Part shown: positions 26,452 through 36,200 of the stretch, piece by piece
Position numbering within the stretch: the first letter of the stretch is position 1
How the letters are laid out: every line of letters starts with the position of its first letter
DNA from: Streptomyces geranii
GTDB lineage: Bacteria; Actinomycetota; Actinomycetes; Streptomycetales; Streptomycetaceae
Length of the DNA stretch: 64,000 bases
NCBI RefSeq assembly: GCF_002954775.1
Contig: NZ_PJME01000017.1
Location: 62,001 to 126,000 of the forward strand
Reading direction: 5' to 3'
Made by a program: the position numbers and the translations under genes
The notes under the pieces: generated by a model
Database searches by the model: none
What the model saw: only the letters and a program-made list of their open reading frames with translations
What the model was told of the DNA's origin: nothing

Positions 26452-26979
26452 TCAGCCGAGGGCCTTCTCCAGCGCGCCGACCAGCTCCGCCGTCTCCGGC
26501 TCGGTCTGCGGGGAGAAGCGGGCGACGACCTGGCCGTCGCGGCCGATCAGGAACTTCTCGAAGTTCCAGCGGATGTCGCCGGTGTGGCCCTCACCGTCGG
26601 CGAAGCCGACGAGACGGTCGTACAGGGTGTGCCGGGCGTCCCCGTTGACCTCGATCTTCTCGGTCATCGGGAAGGTCACGCCGTACGTCGCCGAGCAGAA
26701 CTCGGCGATCTCCTCGGAGCTGCCCGGCTCCTGGCCGAGGAACTGGTTGCAGGGCACCCCGAGCACGGTGAAGCCCTTGTCGGCGTACCGCGCCTGGAGC
26801 TTCTCCAGCCCCGCGTACTGCGGGGTCAGCCCGCACTTGGAGGCGACGTTCACGACGAGGACGGCCTTGCCCGCGTACTGGGCGAGGTCCGCGGAACCGC
26901 CCGTGAGGGCACCGATCTCGACGGCGAGGGGAGAGTCGGCGGAGGGGGAGGAGGAAGAGGGACTGGCATCAGTGGTCAT
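26452..26979 (-). CDS. glutathione peroxidase-family thiol peroxidase
   Basis: A 175-residue peroxidase that reduces hydroperoxides; in actinobacteria, which lack glutathione, the reductant is probably thioredoxin or mycothiol linked. The catalytic Cys is in VNVASKCGLTPQY (Cys49), with partner residues Gln79 in CNQF and Trp138-Asn139 in IRWNF. The length fits the family. The first 17 residues are a Ser/Pro-rich extension. A second Cys (about 95) could be the resolving residue. It lies between the MerR and ArsR genes on the same strand. The Cys is encoded by a normal TGC-type codon, not selenocysteine. Confidence 0.93.
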   Translation of the reverse strand: MTTDASPSSSSPSADSPLAVEIGALTGGSADLAQYAGKAVLVVNVASKCGLTPQYAGLEKLQARYADKGFTVLGVPCNQFLGQEPGSSEEIAEFCSATYGVTFPMTEKIEVNGDARHTLYDRLVGFADGEGHTGDIRWNFEKFLIGRDGQVVARFSPQTEPETAELVGALEKALG

Positions 26980-26988
26980 AAACGGATG

Positions 26989-28023
26989 CTAACTCCGGTC
27001 GCCACCGGCCCCGCCCCCCGCCCCCGCCCCCTGTCCTTCGCCCGCCCCGTCCCCCGCCCCCGAAGCCTTGACCAAGACCTCACCGGCCGCCGTGCGCGAG
27101 TACAGCACCGACCGGCCCGCCCGCCGCCGCTCCACCAGCCCCGCGTTGAGCAGCACGCGCAGATGCCGCCCGACCGAACCGAGCGCCTGCCCGGTCAAGG
27201 CTGTCAGCTGAGTAGTACTCCGGGGTGAGACCAGAAGTACGAGCACGGTGCTACGAGCGGAGCCCAGCAGTGCCGAGAGGGCGGCCGGCGCGGCCCGCCC
27301 GTCCCGCCGGTCCCCGGCCAGCGCCCCCGCGCACGGGTAGATCACCGCGTACCGCTCCGGCTCCTCCCAGGACACCCACCCCGTCTTCGGCGTCACGGGT
27401 ACGAAGACCAGCTCGGCGCCGGAGATCTCGCGGGGCGGGTACTCGTGCAGATTGACCTGGAGCCGGTCGCCGTCGAGCCAGCGCGTGCCGGGCCGCAGCG
27501 CGTCCAGTACGCCCGCCCAGCCGACCTGACCGACCCGCGCCGTCCGGGCGACCACATCGGCCTCCAGGACCCGGCGTCTCCGGTCCCAGTCCGGGCGTAC
27601 GACCTCCTCCCACAGGTGGGTGAGCAGGTCGGCGGCGCGTTCCGGGAGGTCGTCCCGGTCGGCGAGGGCGGCGGGGAGCGGGCCCGCGAGGGCGCGGGTG
27701 AGGTGGCCGCGGGCCAGGGCGGGATCGACCGTACGGACGCGGGCGACGGCCTCCTCGAACGTCTCGCCGTACCGGGGGGTCGGGGTGAGGAAGTCGGCGA
27801 TCCACTCCCGCCCGAGGCCCGCGCGGACGAGCAGCGCGGTGACCGGGTCGCGCGCGAGGCGCTCGCGGTACGCGGGCAGCCGGGCGGCCAGCCAGACGCG
27901 CTCGCCGGGGTGCGAGGCCGTCCCGGAGTGCAGCAGCCGCAGGCTCGCGAAGGTCTCGGCGAGCGGCGAGACGACGAACCGGCTGCGGGCGAGGGTGTCG
28001 GCGTCCACCTGCCACCAGCCCAC
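26989..28023 (-). CDS. ArsR-family regulator with DUF5937 domain
   Basis: A 344-residue regulator starting at GTG 28023 (GGAAAGGCGGGG upstream). The N-terminal two thirds match DUF5937: SPLAETFASLRLLH, PDWDRRRRVLEADV and the long middle helix region. The winged helix near 255-320 contains TQLTALTGQALGSVGRHLRVLL and VERRRAGRSVLYSRT. The last 20 residues are a Gly/Ala run. Members regulate adjacent transporters; here a divergent MFS gene starts 100 bases away, making it the likely target. It ends 10 bases before the peroxidase gene. Confidence 0.9.
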   Translation of the reverse strand: MGWWQVDADTLARSRFVVSPLAETFASLRLLHSGTASHPGERVWLAARLPAYRERLARDPVTALLVRAGLGREWIADFLTPTPRYGETFEEAVARVRTVDPALARGHLTRALAGPLPAALADRDDLPERAADLLTHLWEEVVRPDWDRRRRVLEADVVARTARVGQVGWAGVLDALRPGTRWLDGDRLQVNLHEYPPREISGAELVFVPVTPKTGWVSWEEPERYAVIYPCAGALAGDRRDGRAAPAALSALLGSARSTVLVLLVSPRSTTQLTALTGQALGSVGRHLRVLLNAGLVERRRAGRSVLYSRTAAGEVLVKASGAGDGAGEGQGAGAGGGAGGDRS

Positions 28024-28066
28024 GTCCCCCGCCTTTCCTCCGCTGCCCTTCCCCACCGCCCTGAGG

Positions 28067-28084
28067 TTTCGCACGTACGCGAAA
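28067..28084. promoter_or_regulatory. inverted repeat between ArsR and MFS genes
   Basis: TTTCGC and GCGAAA arms with a 6-base centre, in the 100-base divergent region. Position and size suit the ArsR regulator's operator controlling both genes. Confidence 0.4.
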
Positions 28085-28123
28085 CAATAACGACCGCCCC
28101 ACCTGTCCTCGCAGACTCCGCGC

Positions 28124-29389
28124 ATGCGCAGCTACTCCGCCCTCTTCCGCACGCCCGAATTCACCCCCCTCTTCCTCTCCACGGCGCTCAGGACGGCCGC
28201 CTCGACGATCGGCGGCCTGGCCCTCGCGACCCTCACCTACGACGCCACGGGCTCTCCGCTGCTCGCCGCGCTGAGCATGTTCGGCCCCCAGCTCGCCCAG
28301 GTGGCCGGCGCGACGACCCTCCTCTCGGCCGCCGACCGCCTGCCGCCGCGCGCGACCCTGACGGGCATCGCGCTGGCCTTCGCCCTCGGTACGGCGGTGA
28401 CGGCGACGCCGGGCCTGCCGATCGGCGCGCTCTTCGCCCTCCTCTTCGTCCTCGGGCTGATCGCGTCGCTGGGGGCCGGGGTCGGCTGGGGTCTGCTGAA
28501 CGAGATCCTCGCCAAGGCGGGCTATCTGCTGGGCCGTTCGGTCTTCAACATGGCCAACGGGCTGATGCAGATAGCGGGTTACGCGACGGGCGGCGTCCTG
28601 GTGGCCACCCTCTCGCCCCGCACCACCCTCCTCACCGCCGCCACCCTCTACCTGGCGGGCGCCCTCGCCACCCGCCTGGGCCTGACCCGCCGCCCACCCC
28701 GCCTGACCGGCCGCCCGTCCATCGCCCGAACCTGGCGTACGAACGCCCAGTTGTGGTCGGTACGCCCGCGCCGCCTCACCTATCTCGGCCTCTGGCTCCC
28801 CAACGGCCTGGTCGTCGGCGTCGAGTCCCTGTACGTCTCCTACGACCCCGGCTCCGCCGGCACCCTCTTCGCCTGCGCGGCCCTCGGCATGCTCATCGGC
28901 GACATCACGATCGGCCGCTTCGTGCCACCCCGGCTGCGCCGCCAACTCGCGGTACCGCTCCTGCTGTTGCTGGCCGTACCGAACCTGTTCTTCGCCCTCA
29001 CCCCGGGGGCCTGGGTGGCCGCGCTGACGGTCTGCGTGGCCTCGGTCGGCTACGGCGCGAGCCTCGTCCAGCAGGAACGCCTGATGTCCCTCACCCCGCC
29101 CGAACTCTCCGGCCACGCCCTCGGGTTGCACTCCGCCGGGATGCTCACGGCGCAGGGCGTGAGCGCGGCCCTCGCGGGCACGATCGCCCAACTCACCTCC
29201 CCTGCAACGGCGATGACGTCGATGGCGGCGGGATCGGTGTGCGTGACGGTGGGCCTGGTGCTGGCGGGACGCGGACGGCGGCCCGGCGGGTCCGGCGACG
29301 AGTGCGCCACGCCGACGGCGAGGGAAGAACTGGGCGTGACGCATGCGCCCGGCTCGCCAAGGGGGACCCACTCGGATGACGACGCGTGA
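28124..29389 (+). CDS. MFS transporter
   Basis: A 421-residue major facilitator with 12 hydrophobic segments. The opening SALFRTPEFTPLFLSTALRTAAS is typical of MFS exporters next to DUF5937 ArsR regulators. ATG at 28124 lacks a ribosome binding site, so the message may be leaderless. The last 14 bases overlap the start of the ABC exporter gene (29376), indicating one transcript. A hydrophilic Arg/Gly-rich tail follows residue about 385. The substrate is unknown; regulation by the divergent ArsR protein is inferred from position. Confidence 0.9.
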   Translation: MRSYSALFRTPEFTPLFLSTALRTAASTIGGLALATLTYDATGSPLLAALSMFGPQLAQVAGATTLLSAADRLPPRATLTGIALAFALGTAVTATPGLPIGALFALLFVLGLIASLGAGVGWGLLNEILAKAGYLLGRSVFNMANGLMQIAGYATGGVLVATLSPRTTLLTAATLYLAGALATRLGLTRRPPRLTGRPSIARTWRTNAQLWSVRPRRLTYLGLWLPNGLVVGVESLYVSYDPGSAGTLFACAALGMLIGDITIGRFVPPRLRRQLAVPLLLLLAVPNLFFALTPGAWVAALTVCVASVGYGASLVQQERLMSLTPPELSGHALGLHSAGMLTAQGVSAALAGTIAQLTSPATAMTSMAAGSVCVTVGLVLAGRGRRPGGSGDECATPTAREELGVTHAPGSPRGTHSDDDA

Positions 29390-31436
29390 CGAACGTACGG
29401 AGAAGGCGGAGAAGGCAGAGAGGGCGGAGAAGGTAGGGAAGGCGGACACGGCGGAACAGGCGACCGGGGAGGAAACCGGTGCCGACGGTGGTACCGACGG
29501 TGGTGCCGACGGGGTCTCCGAGTCCGAACGGCTGCTGTTCGGGGGGCCGTTGAGGTACGACATGGGGTGGAACCAGCACCAGGGGTCCTTCCTGGAGCTG
29601 GGGCTGCGGACCATGATCGGGCGGATGCCCCGGCTGATCGGCGCCACCGTCCGGCTCGCCCACCGCGCCGACCCCCGCGCGCTGCGCACGGTCGCCGTCG
29701 CCGAGCTGGGCGGGGGAGTGGCGCAGGCCGTCGGGCTCGTGGCCGTCAACCAGGTGCTCACCGAACTGCTCGGCGGCGGCGCCACCACCGACCGGATGCG
29801 GGACGCCGTACCGGCACTGGTGGTCGTCGCGGTCACCGCGCTCGTCGGGGCGCTGTTACGGTCCGCGTCGACCGCTGGTACCGGGCGGCTCGAACCCAAG
29901 GTGTTCCGGGTGGCGACCGAGGAGTACCTGGAGCGGGTGGCCCGGGTGGAGTTGGCCGCAGTCGAGGACGAGGAGTTCCACAAGCTGCTCGACTCCGCGC
30001 AGTGGGGCGCCGAGTCCGCGCGGCGCATGATCCGGTTCTGTACGTCGGTCATGACGGCCGGGATCGCGCTGGTCGCCGCCGCCGGTGTGCTCACCGTGCT
30101 GCACCCGGCCCTGCTCCCCCTGCTCGTGCTGATGACCCTGCCCAGCGCCTGGAGCGCGATCACCATCGCCCGCCGCCGCTACGTCTCCTTCCACGCCTGG
30201 GTCCAACACGCCCGCGCGGGGCAGCTGTTGGGGCGGCTGCTGATCGACACGCAGGCCGCGCCCGAGGTGCGGGTGCACAACATCGGGCCGTTCCTGCTGC
30301 GGCACTTCCGGACCATGGCCGAGACGGGCGAACGGGAACAGACCCGGCTCGCCTCACTGGCCGCCCGTACCGGGCTGATCGCCTCCGGCTGGACCGGCCT
30401 GGTGACCGCGGGCGCGTACGGCGTGCTCGGGCTGCTGCTGTGGACCGGGGCCATGGATCTGGCGGTCGCCGGGACGGCCGTCATCGCCATCCGGACCGGT
30501 TCCGCCAACCTGGAGGCACTGGTCGTACAGCTCAACTACCTCTATGAGGAAAGCCTGTTCGTCGCCGACCTGGAACGGCTCTGCCAGGAGGCGGACCGTC
30601 GGCTGATCCCCGACACGGGCGTCAAACTGCCCGCCCGTGTCGACGCCATCCGCTTCGAGAACGTCTCCTTCACCTACCCGGGCACGGACACCGAACCCGC
30701 CCTCGACGCCGTGAACGTCACCATCCCCACCGGCCGGATCGTCGCGCTGGTCGGCAACAACGGCAGCGGCAAGTCCACGCTGGCCAAGCTGCTGTGCGGG
30801 CTGTACGCGCCCGACACGGGCCGCATCCTCTGGGACGGGCTCGACTCGACCGAGCTGGACCGCACCGACCTCTTCGACCGGATCGCCGTAGTCGCCCAGG
30901 ACTTCTACCGCTGGCCCTTCACCGCCCGCGTCAACATCGCCATCGGCCGCCCCGACGCCCCGCACGACGACCAACTCCTGCACGAGGCAGCCGAGTACGC
31001 GGGCGCCGACGAGACCATCGCCGCCCTGCCCCGGGGCTGGGACACCCTCCTCGCCCGGGGCTACAAGGGCGGCCACCAGATCTCCGGCGGCCAGTGGCAG
31101 CGCCTCGGCATCGCCCGCGCCCGGCACCGCGACGCCCGCGTCCTCGTCGTCGACGAACCGACCAGCGCCCTCGACGCGGAGACCGAGCAGCGCGTCTTCG
31201 ACCAGATCCGCAGCCTCGCGGCGGCCGGCCAGACGGTCATCCTGATCACCCACCGGCTGCACAGCGTCCGGCACGCCGACGACATCTACGTCCTGGAGCG
31301 GGGCCGGGTCGCCGAACACGGCACGTTCGAGGACCTGATGAGGCCGGACGGTGACGGGCAGGGGCTGTTCCGGCGGATGTATCTGGTCCAGTCGGAGCAG
31401 TACCGCCTCGACGGGGAAGAGCGGGGCGGAGAGTGA
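29376..31436 (+). CDS. ABC exporter, fused membrane and ATPase domains
   Basis: A 686-residue half-transporter. The start ATG at 29376 follows AGGGGG and lies inside the end of the MFS gene. A Lys/Glu/Ala-rich cytoplasmic arm (1-45) precedes six membrane segments (about 100-380). The nucleotide-binding domain has Walker A GNNGSGKST (460-468), the signature ISGGQ (569-573; Ile instead of Leu) and Walker B VLVVDEP (589-595) with the switch His in THRLHS. It functions as a homodimer, or with another half-transporter, to export an unknown compound. It resembles the truncated gene at 1-1119. Coupling to the MFS gene suggests joint efflux under the ArsR regulator. Confidence 0.93.
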   Translation: MTTRDERTEKAEKAERAEKVGKADTAEQATGEETGADGGTDGGADGVSESERLLFGGPLRYDMGWNQHQGSFLELGLRTMIGRMPRLIGATVRLAHRADPRALRTVAVAELGGGVAQAVGLVAVNQVLTELLGGGATTDRMRDAVPALVVVAVTALVGALLRSASTAGTGRLEPKVFRVATEEYLERVARVELAAVEDEEFHKLLDSAQWGAESARRMIRFCTSVMTAGIALVAAAGVLTVLHPALLPLLVLMTLPSAWSAITIARRRYVSFHAWVQHARAGQLLGRLLIDTQAAPEVRVHNIGPFLLRHFRTMAETGEREQTRLASLAARTGLIASGWTGLVTAGAYGVLGLLLWTGAMDLAVAGTAVIAIRTGSANLEALVVQLNYLYEESLFVADLERLCQEADRRLIPDTGVKLPARVDAIRFENVSFTYPGTDTEPALDAVNVTIPTGRIVALVGNNGSGKSTLAKLLCGLYAPDTGRILWDGLDSTELDRTDLFDRIAVVAQDFYRWPFTARVNIAIGRPDAPHDDQLLHEAAEYAGADETIAALPRGWDTLLARGYKGGHQISGGQWQRLGIARARHRDARVLVVDEPTSALDAETEQRVFDQIRSLAAAGQTVILITHRLHSVRHADDIYVLERGRVAEHGTFEDLMRPDGDGQGLFRRMYLVQSEQYRLDGEERGGE

Positions 31437-31438
31437 TC

Positions 31439-31460
31439 CACATCACGCGCGCGTGATGTG
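31439..31460. promoter_or_regulatory. perfect 22-bp palindrome
   Basis: Arms CACATCACGCG and CGCGTGATGTG meet with no spacer, starting 2 bases after the ABC exporter stop codon. No T-run follows, so it reads better as an operator for the lipoprotein gene at 31606 than as a terminator, though both are possible. Confidence 0.5.
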
Positions 31461-31605
31461 AAGAAAGTGAAGCAAGTGTGGCTCGTGGGGTGCGCGGGAC
31501 TGGCATGCTCATGCGTGGCTACCGAGGGGTAACCGTCCGTGCTCCGCCCCAACCCCCGTGCCCCGTCCCCCAGTTCGATCGACTCGATCCCGAGGACCCC
31601 CACGC

Positions 31606-33114
31606 GTGCACAAGCTCACCAGACATGCCCTGCTGGCGTCCGTCACCGTCGCCGCCCTGCTCACCACCGGCTGCTCCGCAAGCTCGTCCACGGAGACCGA
31701 CGCCGTGGGCGCGGCGGCCGAGACCCCCGCCGCCTCCGCGACCCCGGAACAACTCGCCGTCGTACAGGCCCCGTTGGGCAAGTCGGCACCCACCGCCCTG
31801 GCCACCCAGGACGCCTCGGCGGCAGGTGACACGGCCCGGAAGTCCTCGCTCAAGGTCGCCTCGTACGACAAGAAGAGCGGCCGGGCGGTCATCACCGCCA
31901 AGTCGGTCACAGCGCCCCCGGCTTCCTCCGCGTCCCCTTCGGACACGGCCACCGCCCCTTCTTCTCCCTCGCCCTCCGCGTCGGAGACATCGGGGGCATC
32001 GGAGACGCCCGCCGCCGCCCCCGTGGCGGTCGGTGACGTCATCGCCAGTGCCCCGGCCCCCGGCGCCCCCGACGGTCTGCTGGCCGAGGTGACCGAGGTC
32101 GTCGGCGAGGACGCGAGCGGCGGTACGGAGGTCGTCACCAAGGAGGCCGAACTCAGCTCCGTACTCGGCGAGTCCAAGGCCGAGGGCGACGTCCCGGTCG
32201 ACCCGTCCGCCATCGAGGTCGAGCCGCTCGTCCAGGGCGTGAAGGTCTCCTGGGCGAAGACCGGCGACCTCACCTTCGGCCCCGAGGGCGCCAAGCTCCC
32301 GCTGGGCAGCCTGCGCATCGACGTGGGCGCGGCCATCGCCACCGCCGAGGGCGCACCCGCCTCGGCGTCGGCCTCCGTGCAGGGCTTCGTGCAGCTCGCC
32401 CCCGAGGTCGCCTTCTCGTACGACGGCTCCGGCGGGACCGGTTCGGCACCCGGCGGCGCCTTCCTCGGGCTGACCGGTGACTGGGCCTCGAAGTGGTCGC
32501 TGAAGGGCCGCGCGGCCGGCACCACCAAGACCGACGGCAAGCCGCTGCGCATCCCCTTCGCGGAACTCCACTCCGACCCGGTCATCTACGCGGGCCCGGT
32601 CCCGATCGTCGTCAACCTCGACCTCACCCTCTACTTCCAGGTCGACGCCGACGGCAAGGTCACGGTCGACGTCGAGCAGGACCTCAAGGGCGACTTCCGC
32701 GTCGGCGGCACCTTCTCCTGGAGCAAGGGCTGGCAGTCGGTCAGCGAGTCCAAGATGACCGGCACACCGCTGGACGTGAACGTCACGGCGACCGGCGACG
32801 TCAAGGCGTCGCTGGGCGCGGAGGCGGGCATCGGCCTGTACGGCACGGTCGGCGTCGTCGCCGACCTGGCCCCGTACCTCCGGGTCGAGGCGGACGCGGC
32901 GGCGGAGGGATCGAGCGACGGGACGGGCTCGGCGACCGGCTCCTGGGCCCTGTACGGCGGCGTGGACCTCTCCGGCGCCCTCCAGATCCAGCTGACCATC
33001 TTCGGCACGCCGATCTTCCAGCACCGCATACCGCTGGGGGAGTTGCACCAGGAGTGGCCACTGGCGAAGGGCGAGGCATCGGCGGTGACGCCGAGTGTGA
33101 CACCGGCGGCCTGA
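31606..33114 (+). CDS. secreted lipoprotein, unknown function
   Basis: A 502-residue lipoprotein. The start GTG at 31606 is followed by MHKLTRHALLASV and the lipobox LLTTGC, so the mature protein is lipid-anchored at Cys22 outside the membrane. Residues 95-140 are a Ser/Ala/Pro linker. The remainder is a beta-rich domain with alternating polar and hydrophobic strands (GPVPIVVNLDLTLYFQVDADG, VTVDVEQDLKGDF), suggestive of a beta-sandwich or lipid-binding sheet. No enzyme motif is seen and no known family is assigned with confidence. A strong terminator follows at 33136-33175. Confidence 0.75.
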   Translation: MHKLTRHALLASVTVAALLTTGCSASSSTETDAVGAAAETPAASATPEQLAVVQAPLGKSAPTALATQDASAAGDTARKSSLKVASYDKKSGRAVITAKSVTAPPASSASPSDTATAPSSPSPSASETSGASETPAAAPVAVGDVIASAPAPGAPDGLLAEVTEVVGEDASGGTEVVTKEAELSSVLGESKAEGDVPVDPSAIEVEPLVQGVKVSWAKTGDLTFGPEGAKLPLGSLRIDVGAAIATAEGAPASASASVQGFVQLAPEVAFSYDGSGGTGSAPGGAFLGLTGDWASKWSLKGRAAGTTKTDGKPLRIPFAELHSDPVIYAGPVPIVVNLDLTLYFQVDADGKVTVDVEQDLKGDFRVGGTFSWSKGWQSVSESKMTGTPLDVNVTATGDVKASLGAEAGIGLYGTVGVVADLAPYLRVEADAAAEGSSDGTGSATGSWALYGGVDLSGALQIQLTIFGTPIFQHRIPLGELHQEWPLAKGEASAVTPSVTPAA

Positions 33115-33135
33115 CGTACGGCTGCCTCACGACGA

Positions 33136-33175
33136 CAGGGGCCCTTCCGTCCAGTGGTGGACGGGAGGGCCCCTG
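33136..33175 (+). terminator. strong hairpin after the lipoprotein gene
   Basis: Long arms beginning CAGGGGCCCTTCCGTCCA (33136) and its near-perfect complement ending at 33175. The core GGGCCCTTCCGTCC is shared with the terminator at 51583-51617. Confidence 0.85.
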
Positions 33176-33275
33176 CTGTCATGCGCTCCGGGAACCCTTC
33201 ATCGACTTTGCGAACCCTTGGTAATATCCGGCCAGTTGTGCGAGGGCCGGGTCCTCGCGGGGGAGGGAAACTCAC

Positions 33276-36200
33276 GTGGGCAGACGCGCCCTGAGACGGG
33301 GCGGTCTGACCGCCGCCGTCTCCACCACCGTTCTGGCCCTGATGGCCGGAACCCTGTACACGCTCTCCGGCCCGGTGGACGGTGCCGCCGCCCAGGCGGC
33401 CGGCACGGTGGCCGCGACCACCACGGAGATCACGCTCGCCGATCCGAAATCGGACACCCCGCGCGCCGCACGCCCGCTCGTCGCGGGCGAGACCGGGTTC
33501 CTGAGCCGACAGGCGAAGACCGACGGACTGCAGTGGACGGACTACTCCGACGGCACCAGCGTGACCGTCAGCAACGCGAGCGGCGTCTACACGCCGGGCG
33601 AGGGCTGCACGGCCCTCGCCTCCACGTGCCGTACGGCCTGGTACGGATCGGACGGCGACCTGGTCGCCCTGCCGAAGTCCCTGTCCAGCAGGTCCGTCAC
33701 CCTCTGGGACCCGGAGACGCACGCACTGTCGACCGTGGCGTCCAGCAACAGCTCCAACTACTACCGAGGGCTGGCCGGGGAGACCGTCGTCACCACGTCC
33801 ACCCTGATCGACTTCGTGGACGGTGAACGGCGCGAACGCGACATCACCGGTGCCGCGACCAGTATCGGCGGGAGCGAACTCAAGGCCGCGGACTCCTCCG
33901 GCGTGCTCTGGGCGTACGGCGGCAGGGTCTACTACATCGACCTCGCGACGGCGGTGAACACCGAGGTGTTCACCGATGTCCCGACCAGCGCGCACTTCGT
34001 CCAGAGCGCGGACCGGATCGGCTGGTCCAACTCCAACGGCACCGAACTGCATCTCAAGTCCCGCACGGACCTGACCGCCGCGGAACAGGTCATCACCCTC
34101 CCGGACGTCAACGAGCTGACCTACCTGGGCGAGCTCGGCGGCAACCCCGCCCTGGTCGATGACCAGCTGCTGCTGCCCATCACCAGGAGACAGGGCGGCG
34201 AGGCCGTCAAGGCGGTCTCGATCGTCGACGGGTCCTACAAGACCCTGCTCGCACGGTCCGGCGCGTACACGATCCAGGCGGCCGGTGACGACGCCCTCGT
34301 CACCGGCGGCACCGGCCCCGCCGACTGGTGGGTCCAGCGCGTGAGCCAGGCCGAGGACGGCTCGCTCAAGCTGTCGAAACTGCGCCAGGTCCCGCCGGAG
34401 GAGAACGCCAAGACCGGCATCGCGCTCAGCCGCGGCAACCTGCGCGTCGCGGAGGACGATCCCGGCGCCGACGCGAGCAACTTCGACACCACGTCCGTAC
34501 GGACCCTGACGACCGACGGCGCCGCCACGCTCACCGCGTCCGCCGCCACGGAGAGCGTCCGTATCCGCCCGGCCTGCCCGTACACCGGCACCACCTGCGC
34601 GGCCCTGTGGGGCAACACCACGGGCTTCGGGCCCCGGGACGTCTACCTGGACACCGTCGACGGCGACGACCCCGGCAGCGGCAACGACACCGCGGACAAG
34701 GTGGTCTCGATCGGCTACGTCGCCTTGGAGTTCGGCACCGAGGGCGGCACGATCGTCGACGTCTCCGACGACTACGCCGTCTACAACTCCGGCGGTACGT
34801 CCCCCATGCAGTACGTCGGCGAGTACGGCCAGGGCCAGAGGCTGAAGAGGTCCATCCGTACCGCGGCCCTGGGCGGCTCCACCCTCTGGAGCGCCACCAC
34901 CACCGCCGGGAAGCTCACCTCGTACAGCCTCACCGAGAACAGGACCCTCGCCACGGTGACGGTCCCCTCGCTCGGCTGCGTGCCGAGCGAACTCCAGGCG
35001 GCGGGACGCTGGTTGTACTGGTCCTGCGGGACGGACTCGGCGGGCGTGTACGACACGAAGGCCCGTACGTCCCGTGCCGTGCAACCCGGTGACGTGCTGC
35101 TCGGCGACGGCTTCACCGTCCGCCACGACCACGACGCCGACCAACTGATCCTCACCGACGCGGCCACCGGCACCACCCGCGTGATCGCTTCCGGCCTGCC
35201 CGACAGCGGCCTCGCCGTCGACCGCCGCTACCGCTGGACGGTCGACGAGTACACCGGGCTGGTCGCCTGGTTCGACGCGTTCGAGCAGACACACGTCGCC
35301 ACGACCGGCATCACACCGTCCGCCCTGACCACGTTCGAGGCGGAAACCGACTTCTACTCCTACCCGGCGTCGTCGGCCCCTTGGTACGGCCGATGGATCC
35401 TCTCCCGCCCTGTCACCTCCTGGACCCTGACCCTCACCTCGGTCCAGAGCGGCGCGACGGGCAGGGCCACCCGCACCATCACCGGCTCCACGGCCGCGAC
35501 CTCGGTGACGGCGACGTGGAACGGCAGGACAGCGAGCGGGAGTTACTTCCCCAACGGCACGTTCAAGTGGACGCTGAAGGCAACAGCCCTCGGCACCACC
35601 ACCGCGACCACGGCGACCTCCGGATCGGGCTACCTGTTCGGAGGTGCGGCCGTACGCCACGACTTCGGCAGCCTCGACAGCGCGGACGGCCGCGGTGACC
35701 TGCTGACCCTCAGCTCCTCCGGCGCCCTGACCGTCCACACCGGCACCGGAACAGGCAGGTTCACCGCCAACACCACCGGCACCGGCTGGGCGACCACCGC
35801 CAAGGTGGTCCCCTTCGGCGACCTGAGCGGCGACCGCTGCAACGACGTCCTGGTACGGCTGAGCAACGGCGCCCTGCGCCTGTACAAGCCGGGCTGCTAC
35901 GCCACGCTCAAGCCGTCGACGTCGTACACGACCCTCGCGACCAGCGGCTGGACCCAGTACGACATCCTCACGTCCCCGGGTGACGTGAGCGGCGACGGCC
36001 GCCCCGACCTGATCGCCCGCAACACCTCCACCGGGGCCGTCTACCTCTTCAAGGGCACCAGCACCGGCAAACTCTCCGCCCGAGTGAAGCTCTACGCCAA
36101 CTGGAAGACGTACAAGAAGATCGTCGGCGTCGGCGACCTCAACGGCGACGGCGTCGGAGACCTGATCGCCCAGGACAAGTCCAACACCCTCTACCGCTAC

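Noticed and set aside
26452..26979. Selenocysteine in the glutathione peroxidase
   Set aside because: The catalytic codon is a normal Cys codon and no in-frame TGA or SECIS-like element is present.
28124..31436. MFS plus ABC exporter as part of a biosynthetic cluster
   Set aside because: No biosynthetic enzyme lies within several kilobases; the divergent ArsR gene explains them as an efflux unit.
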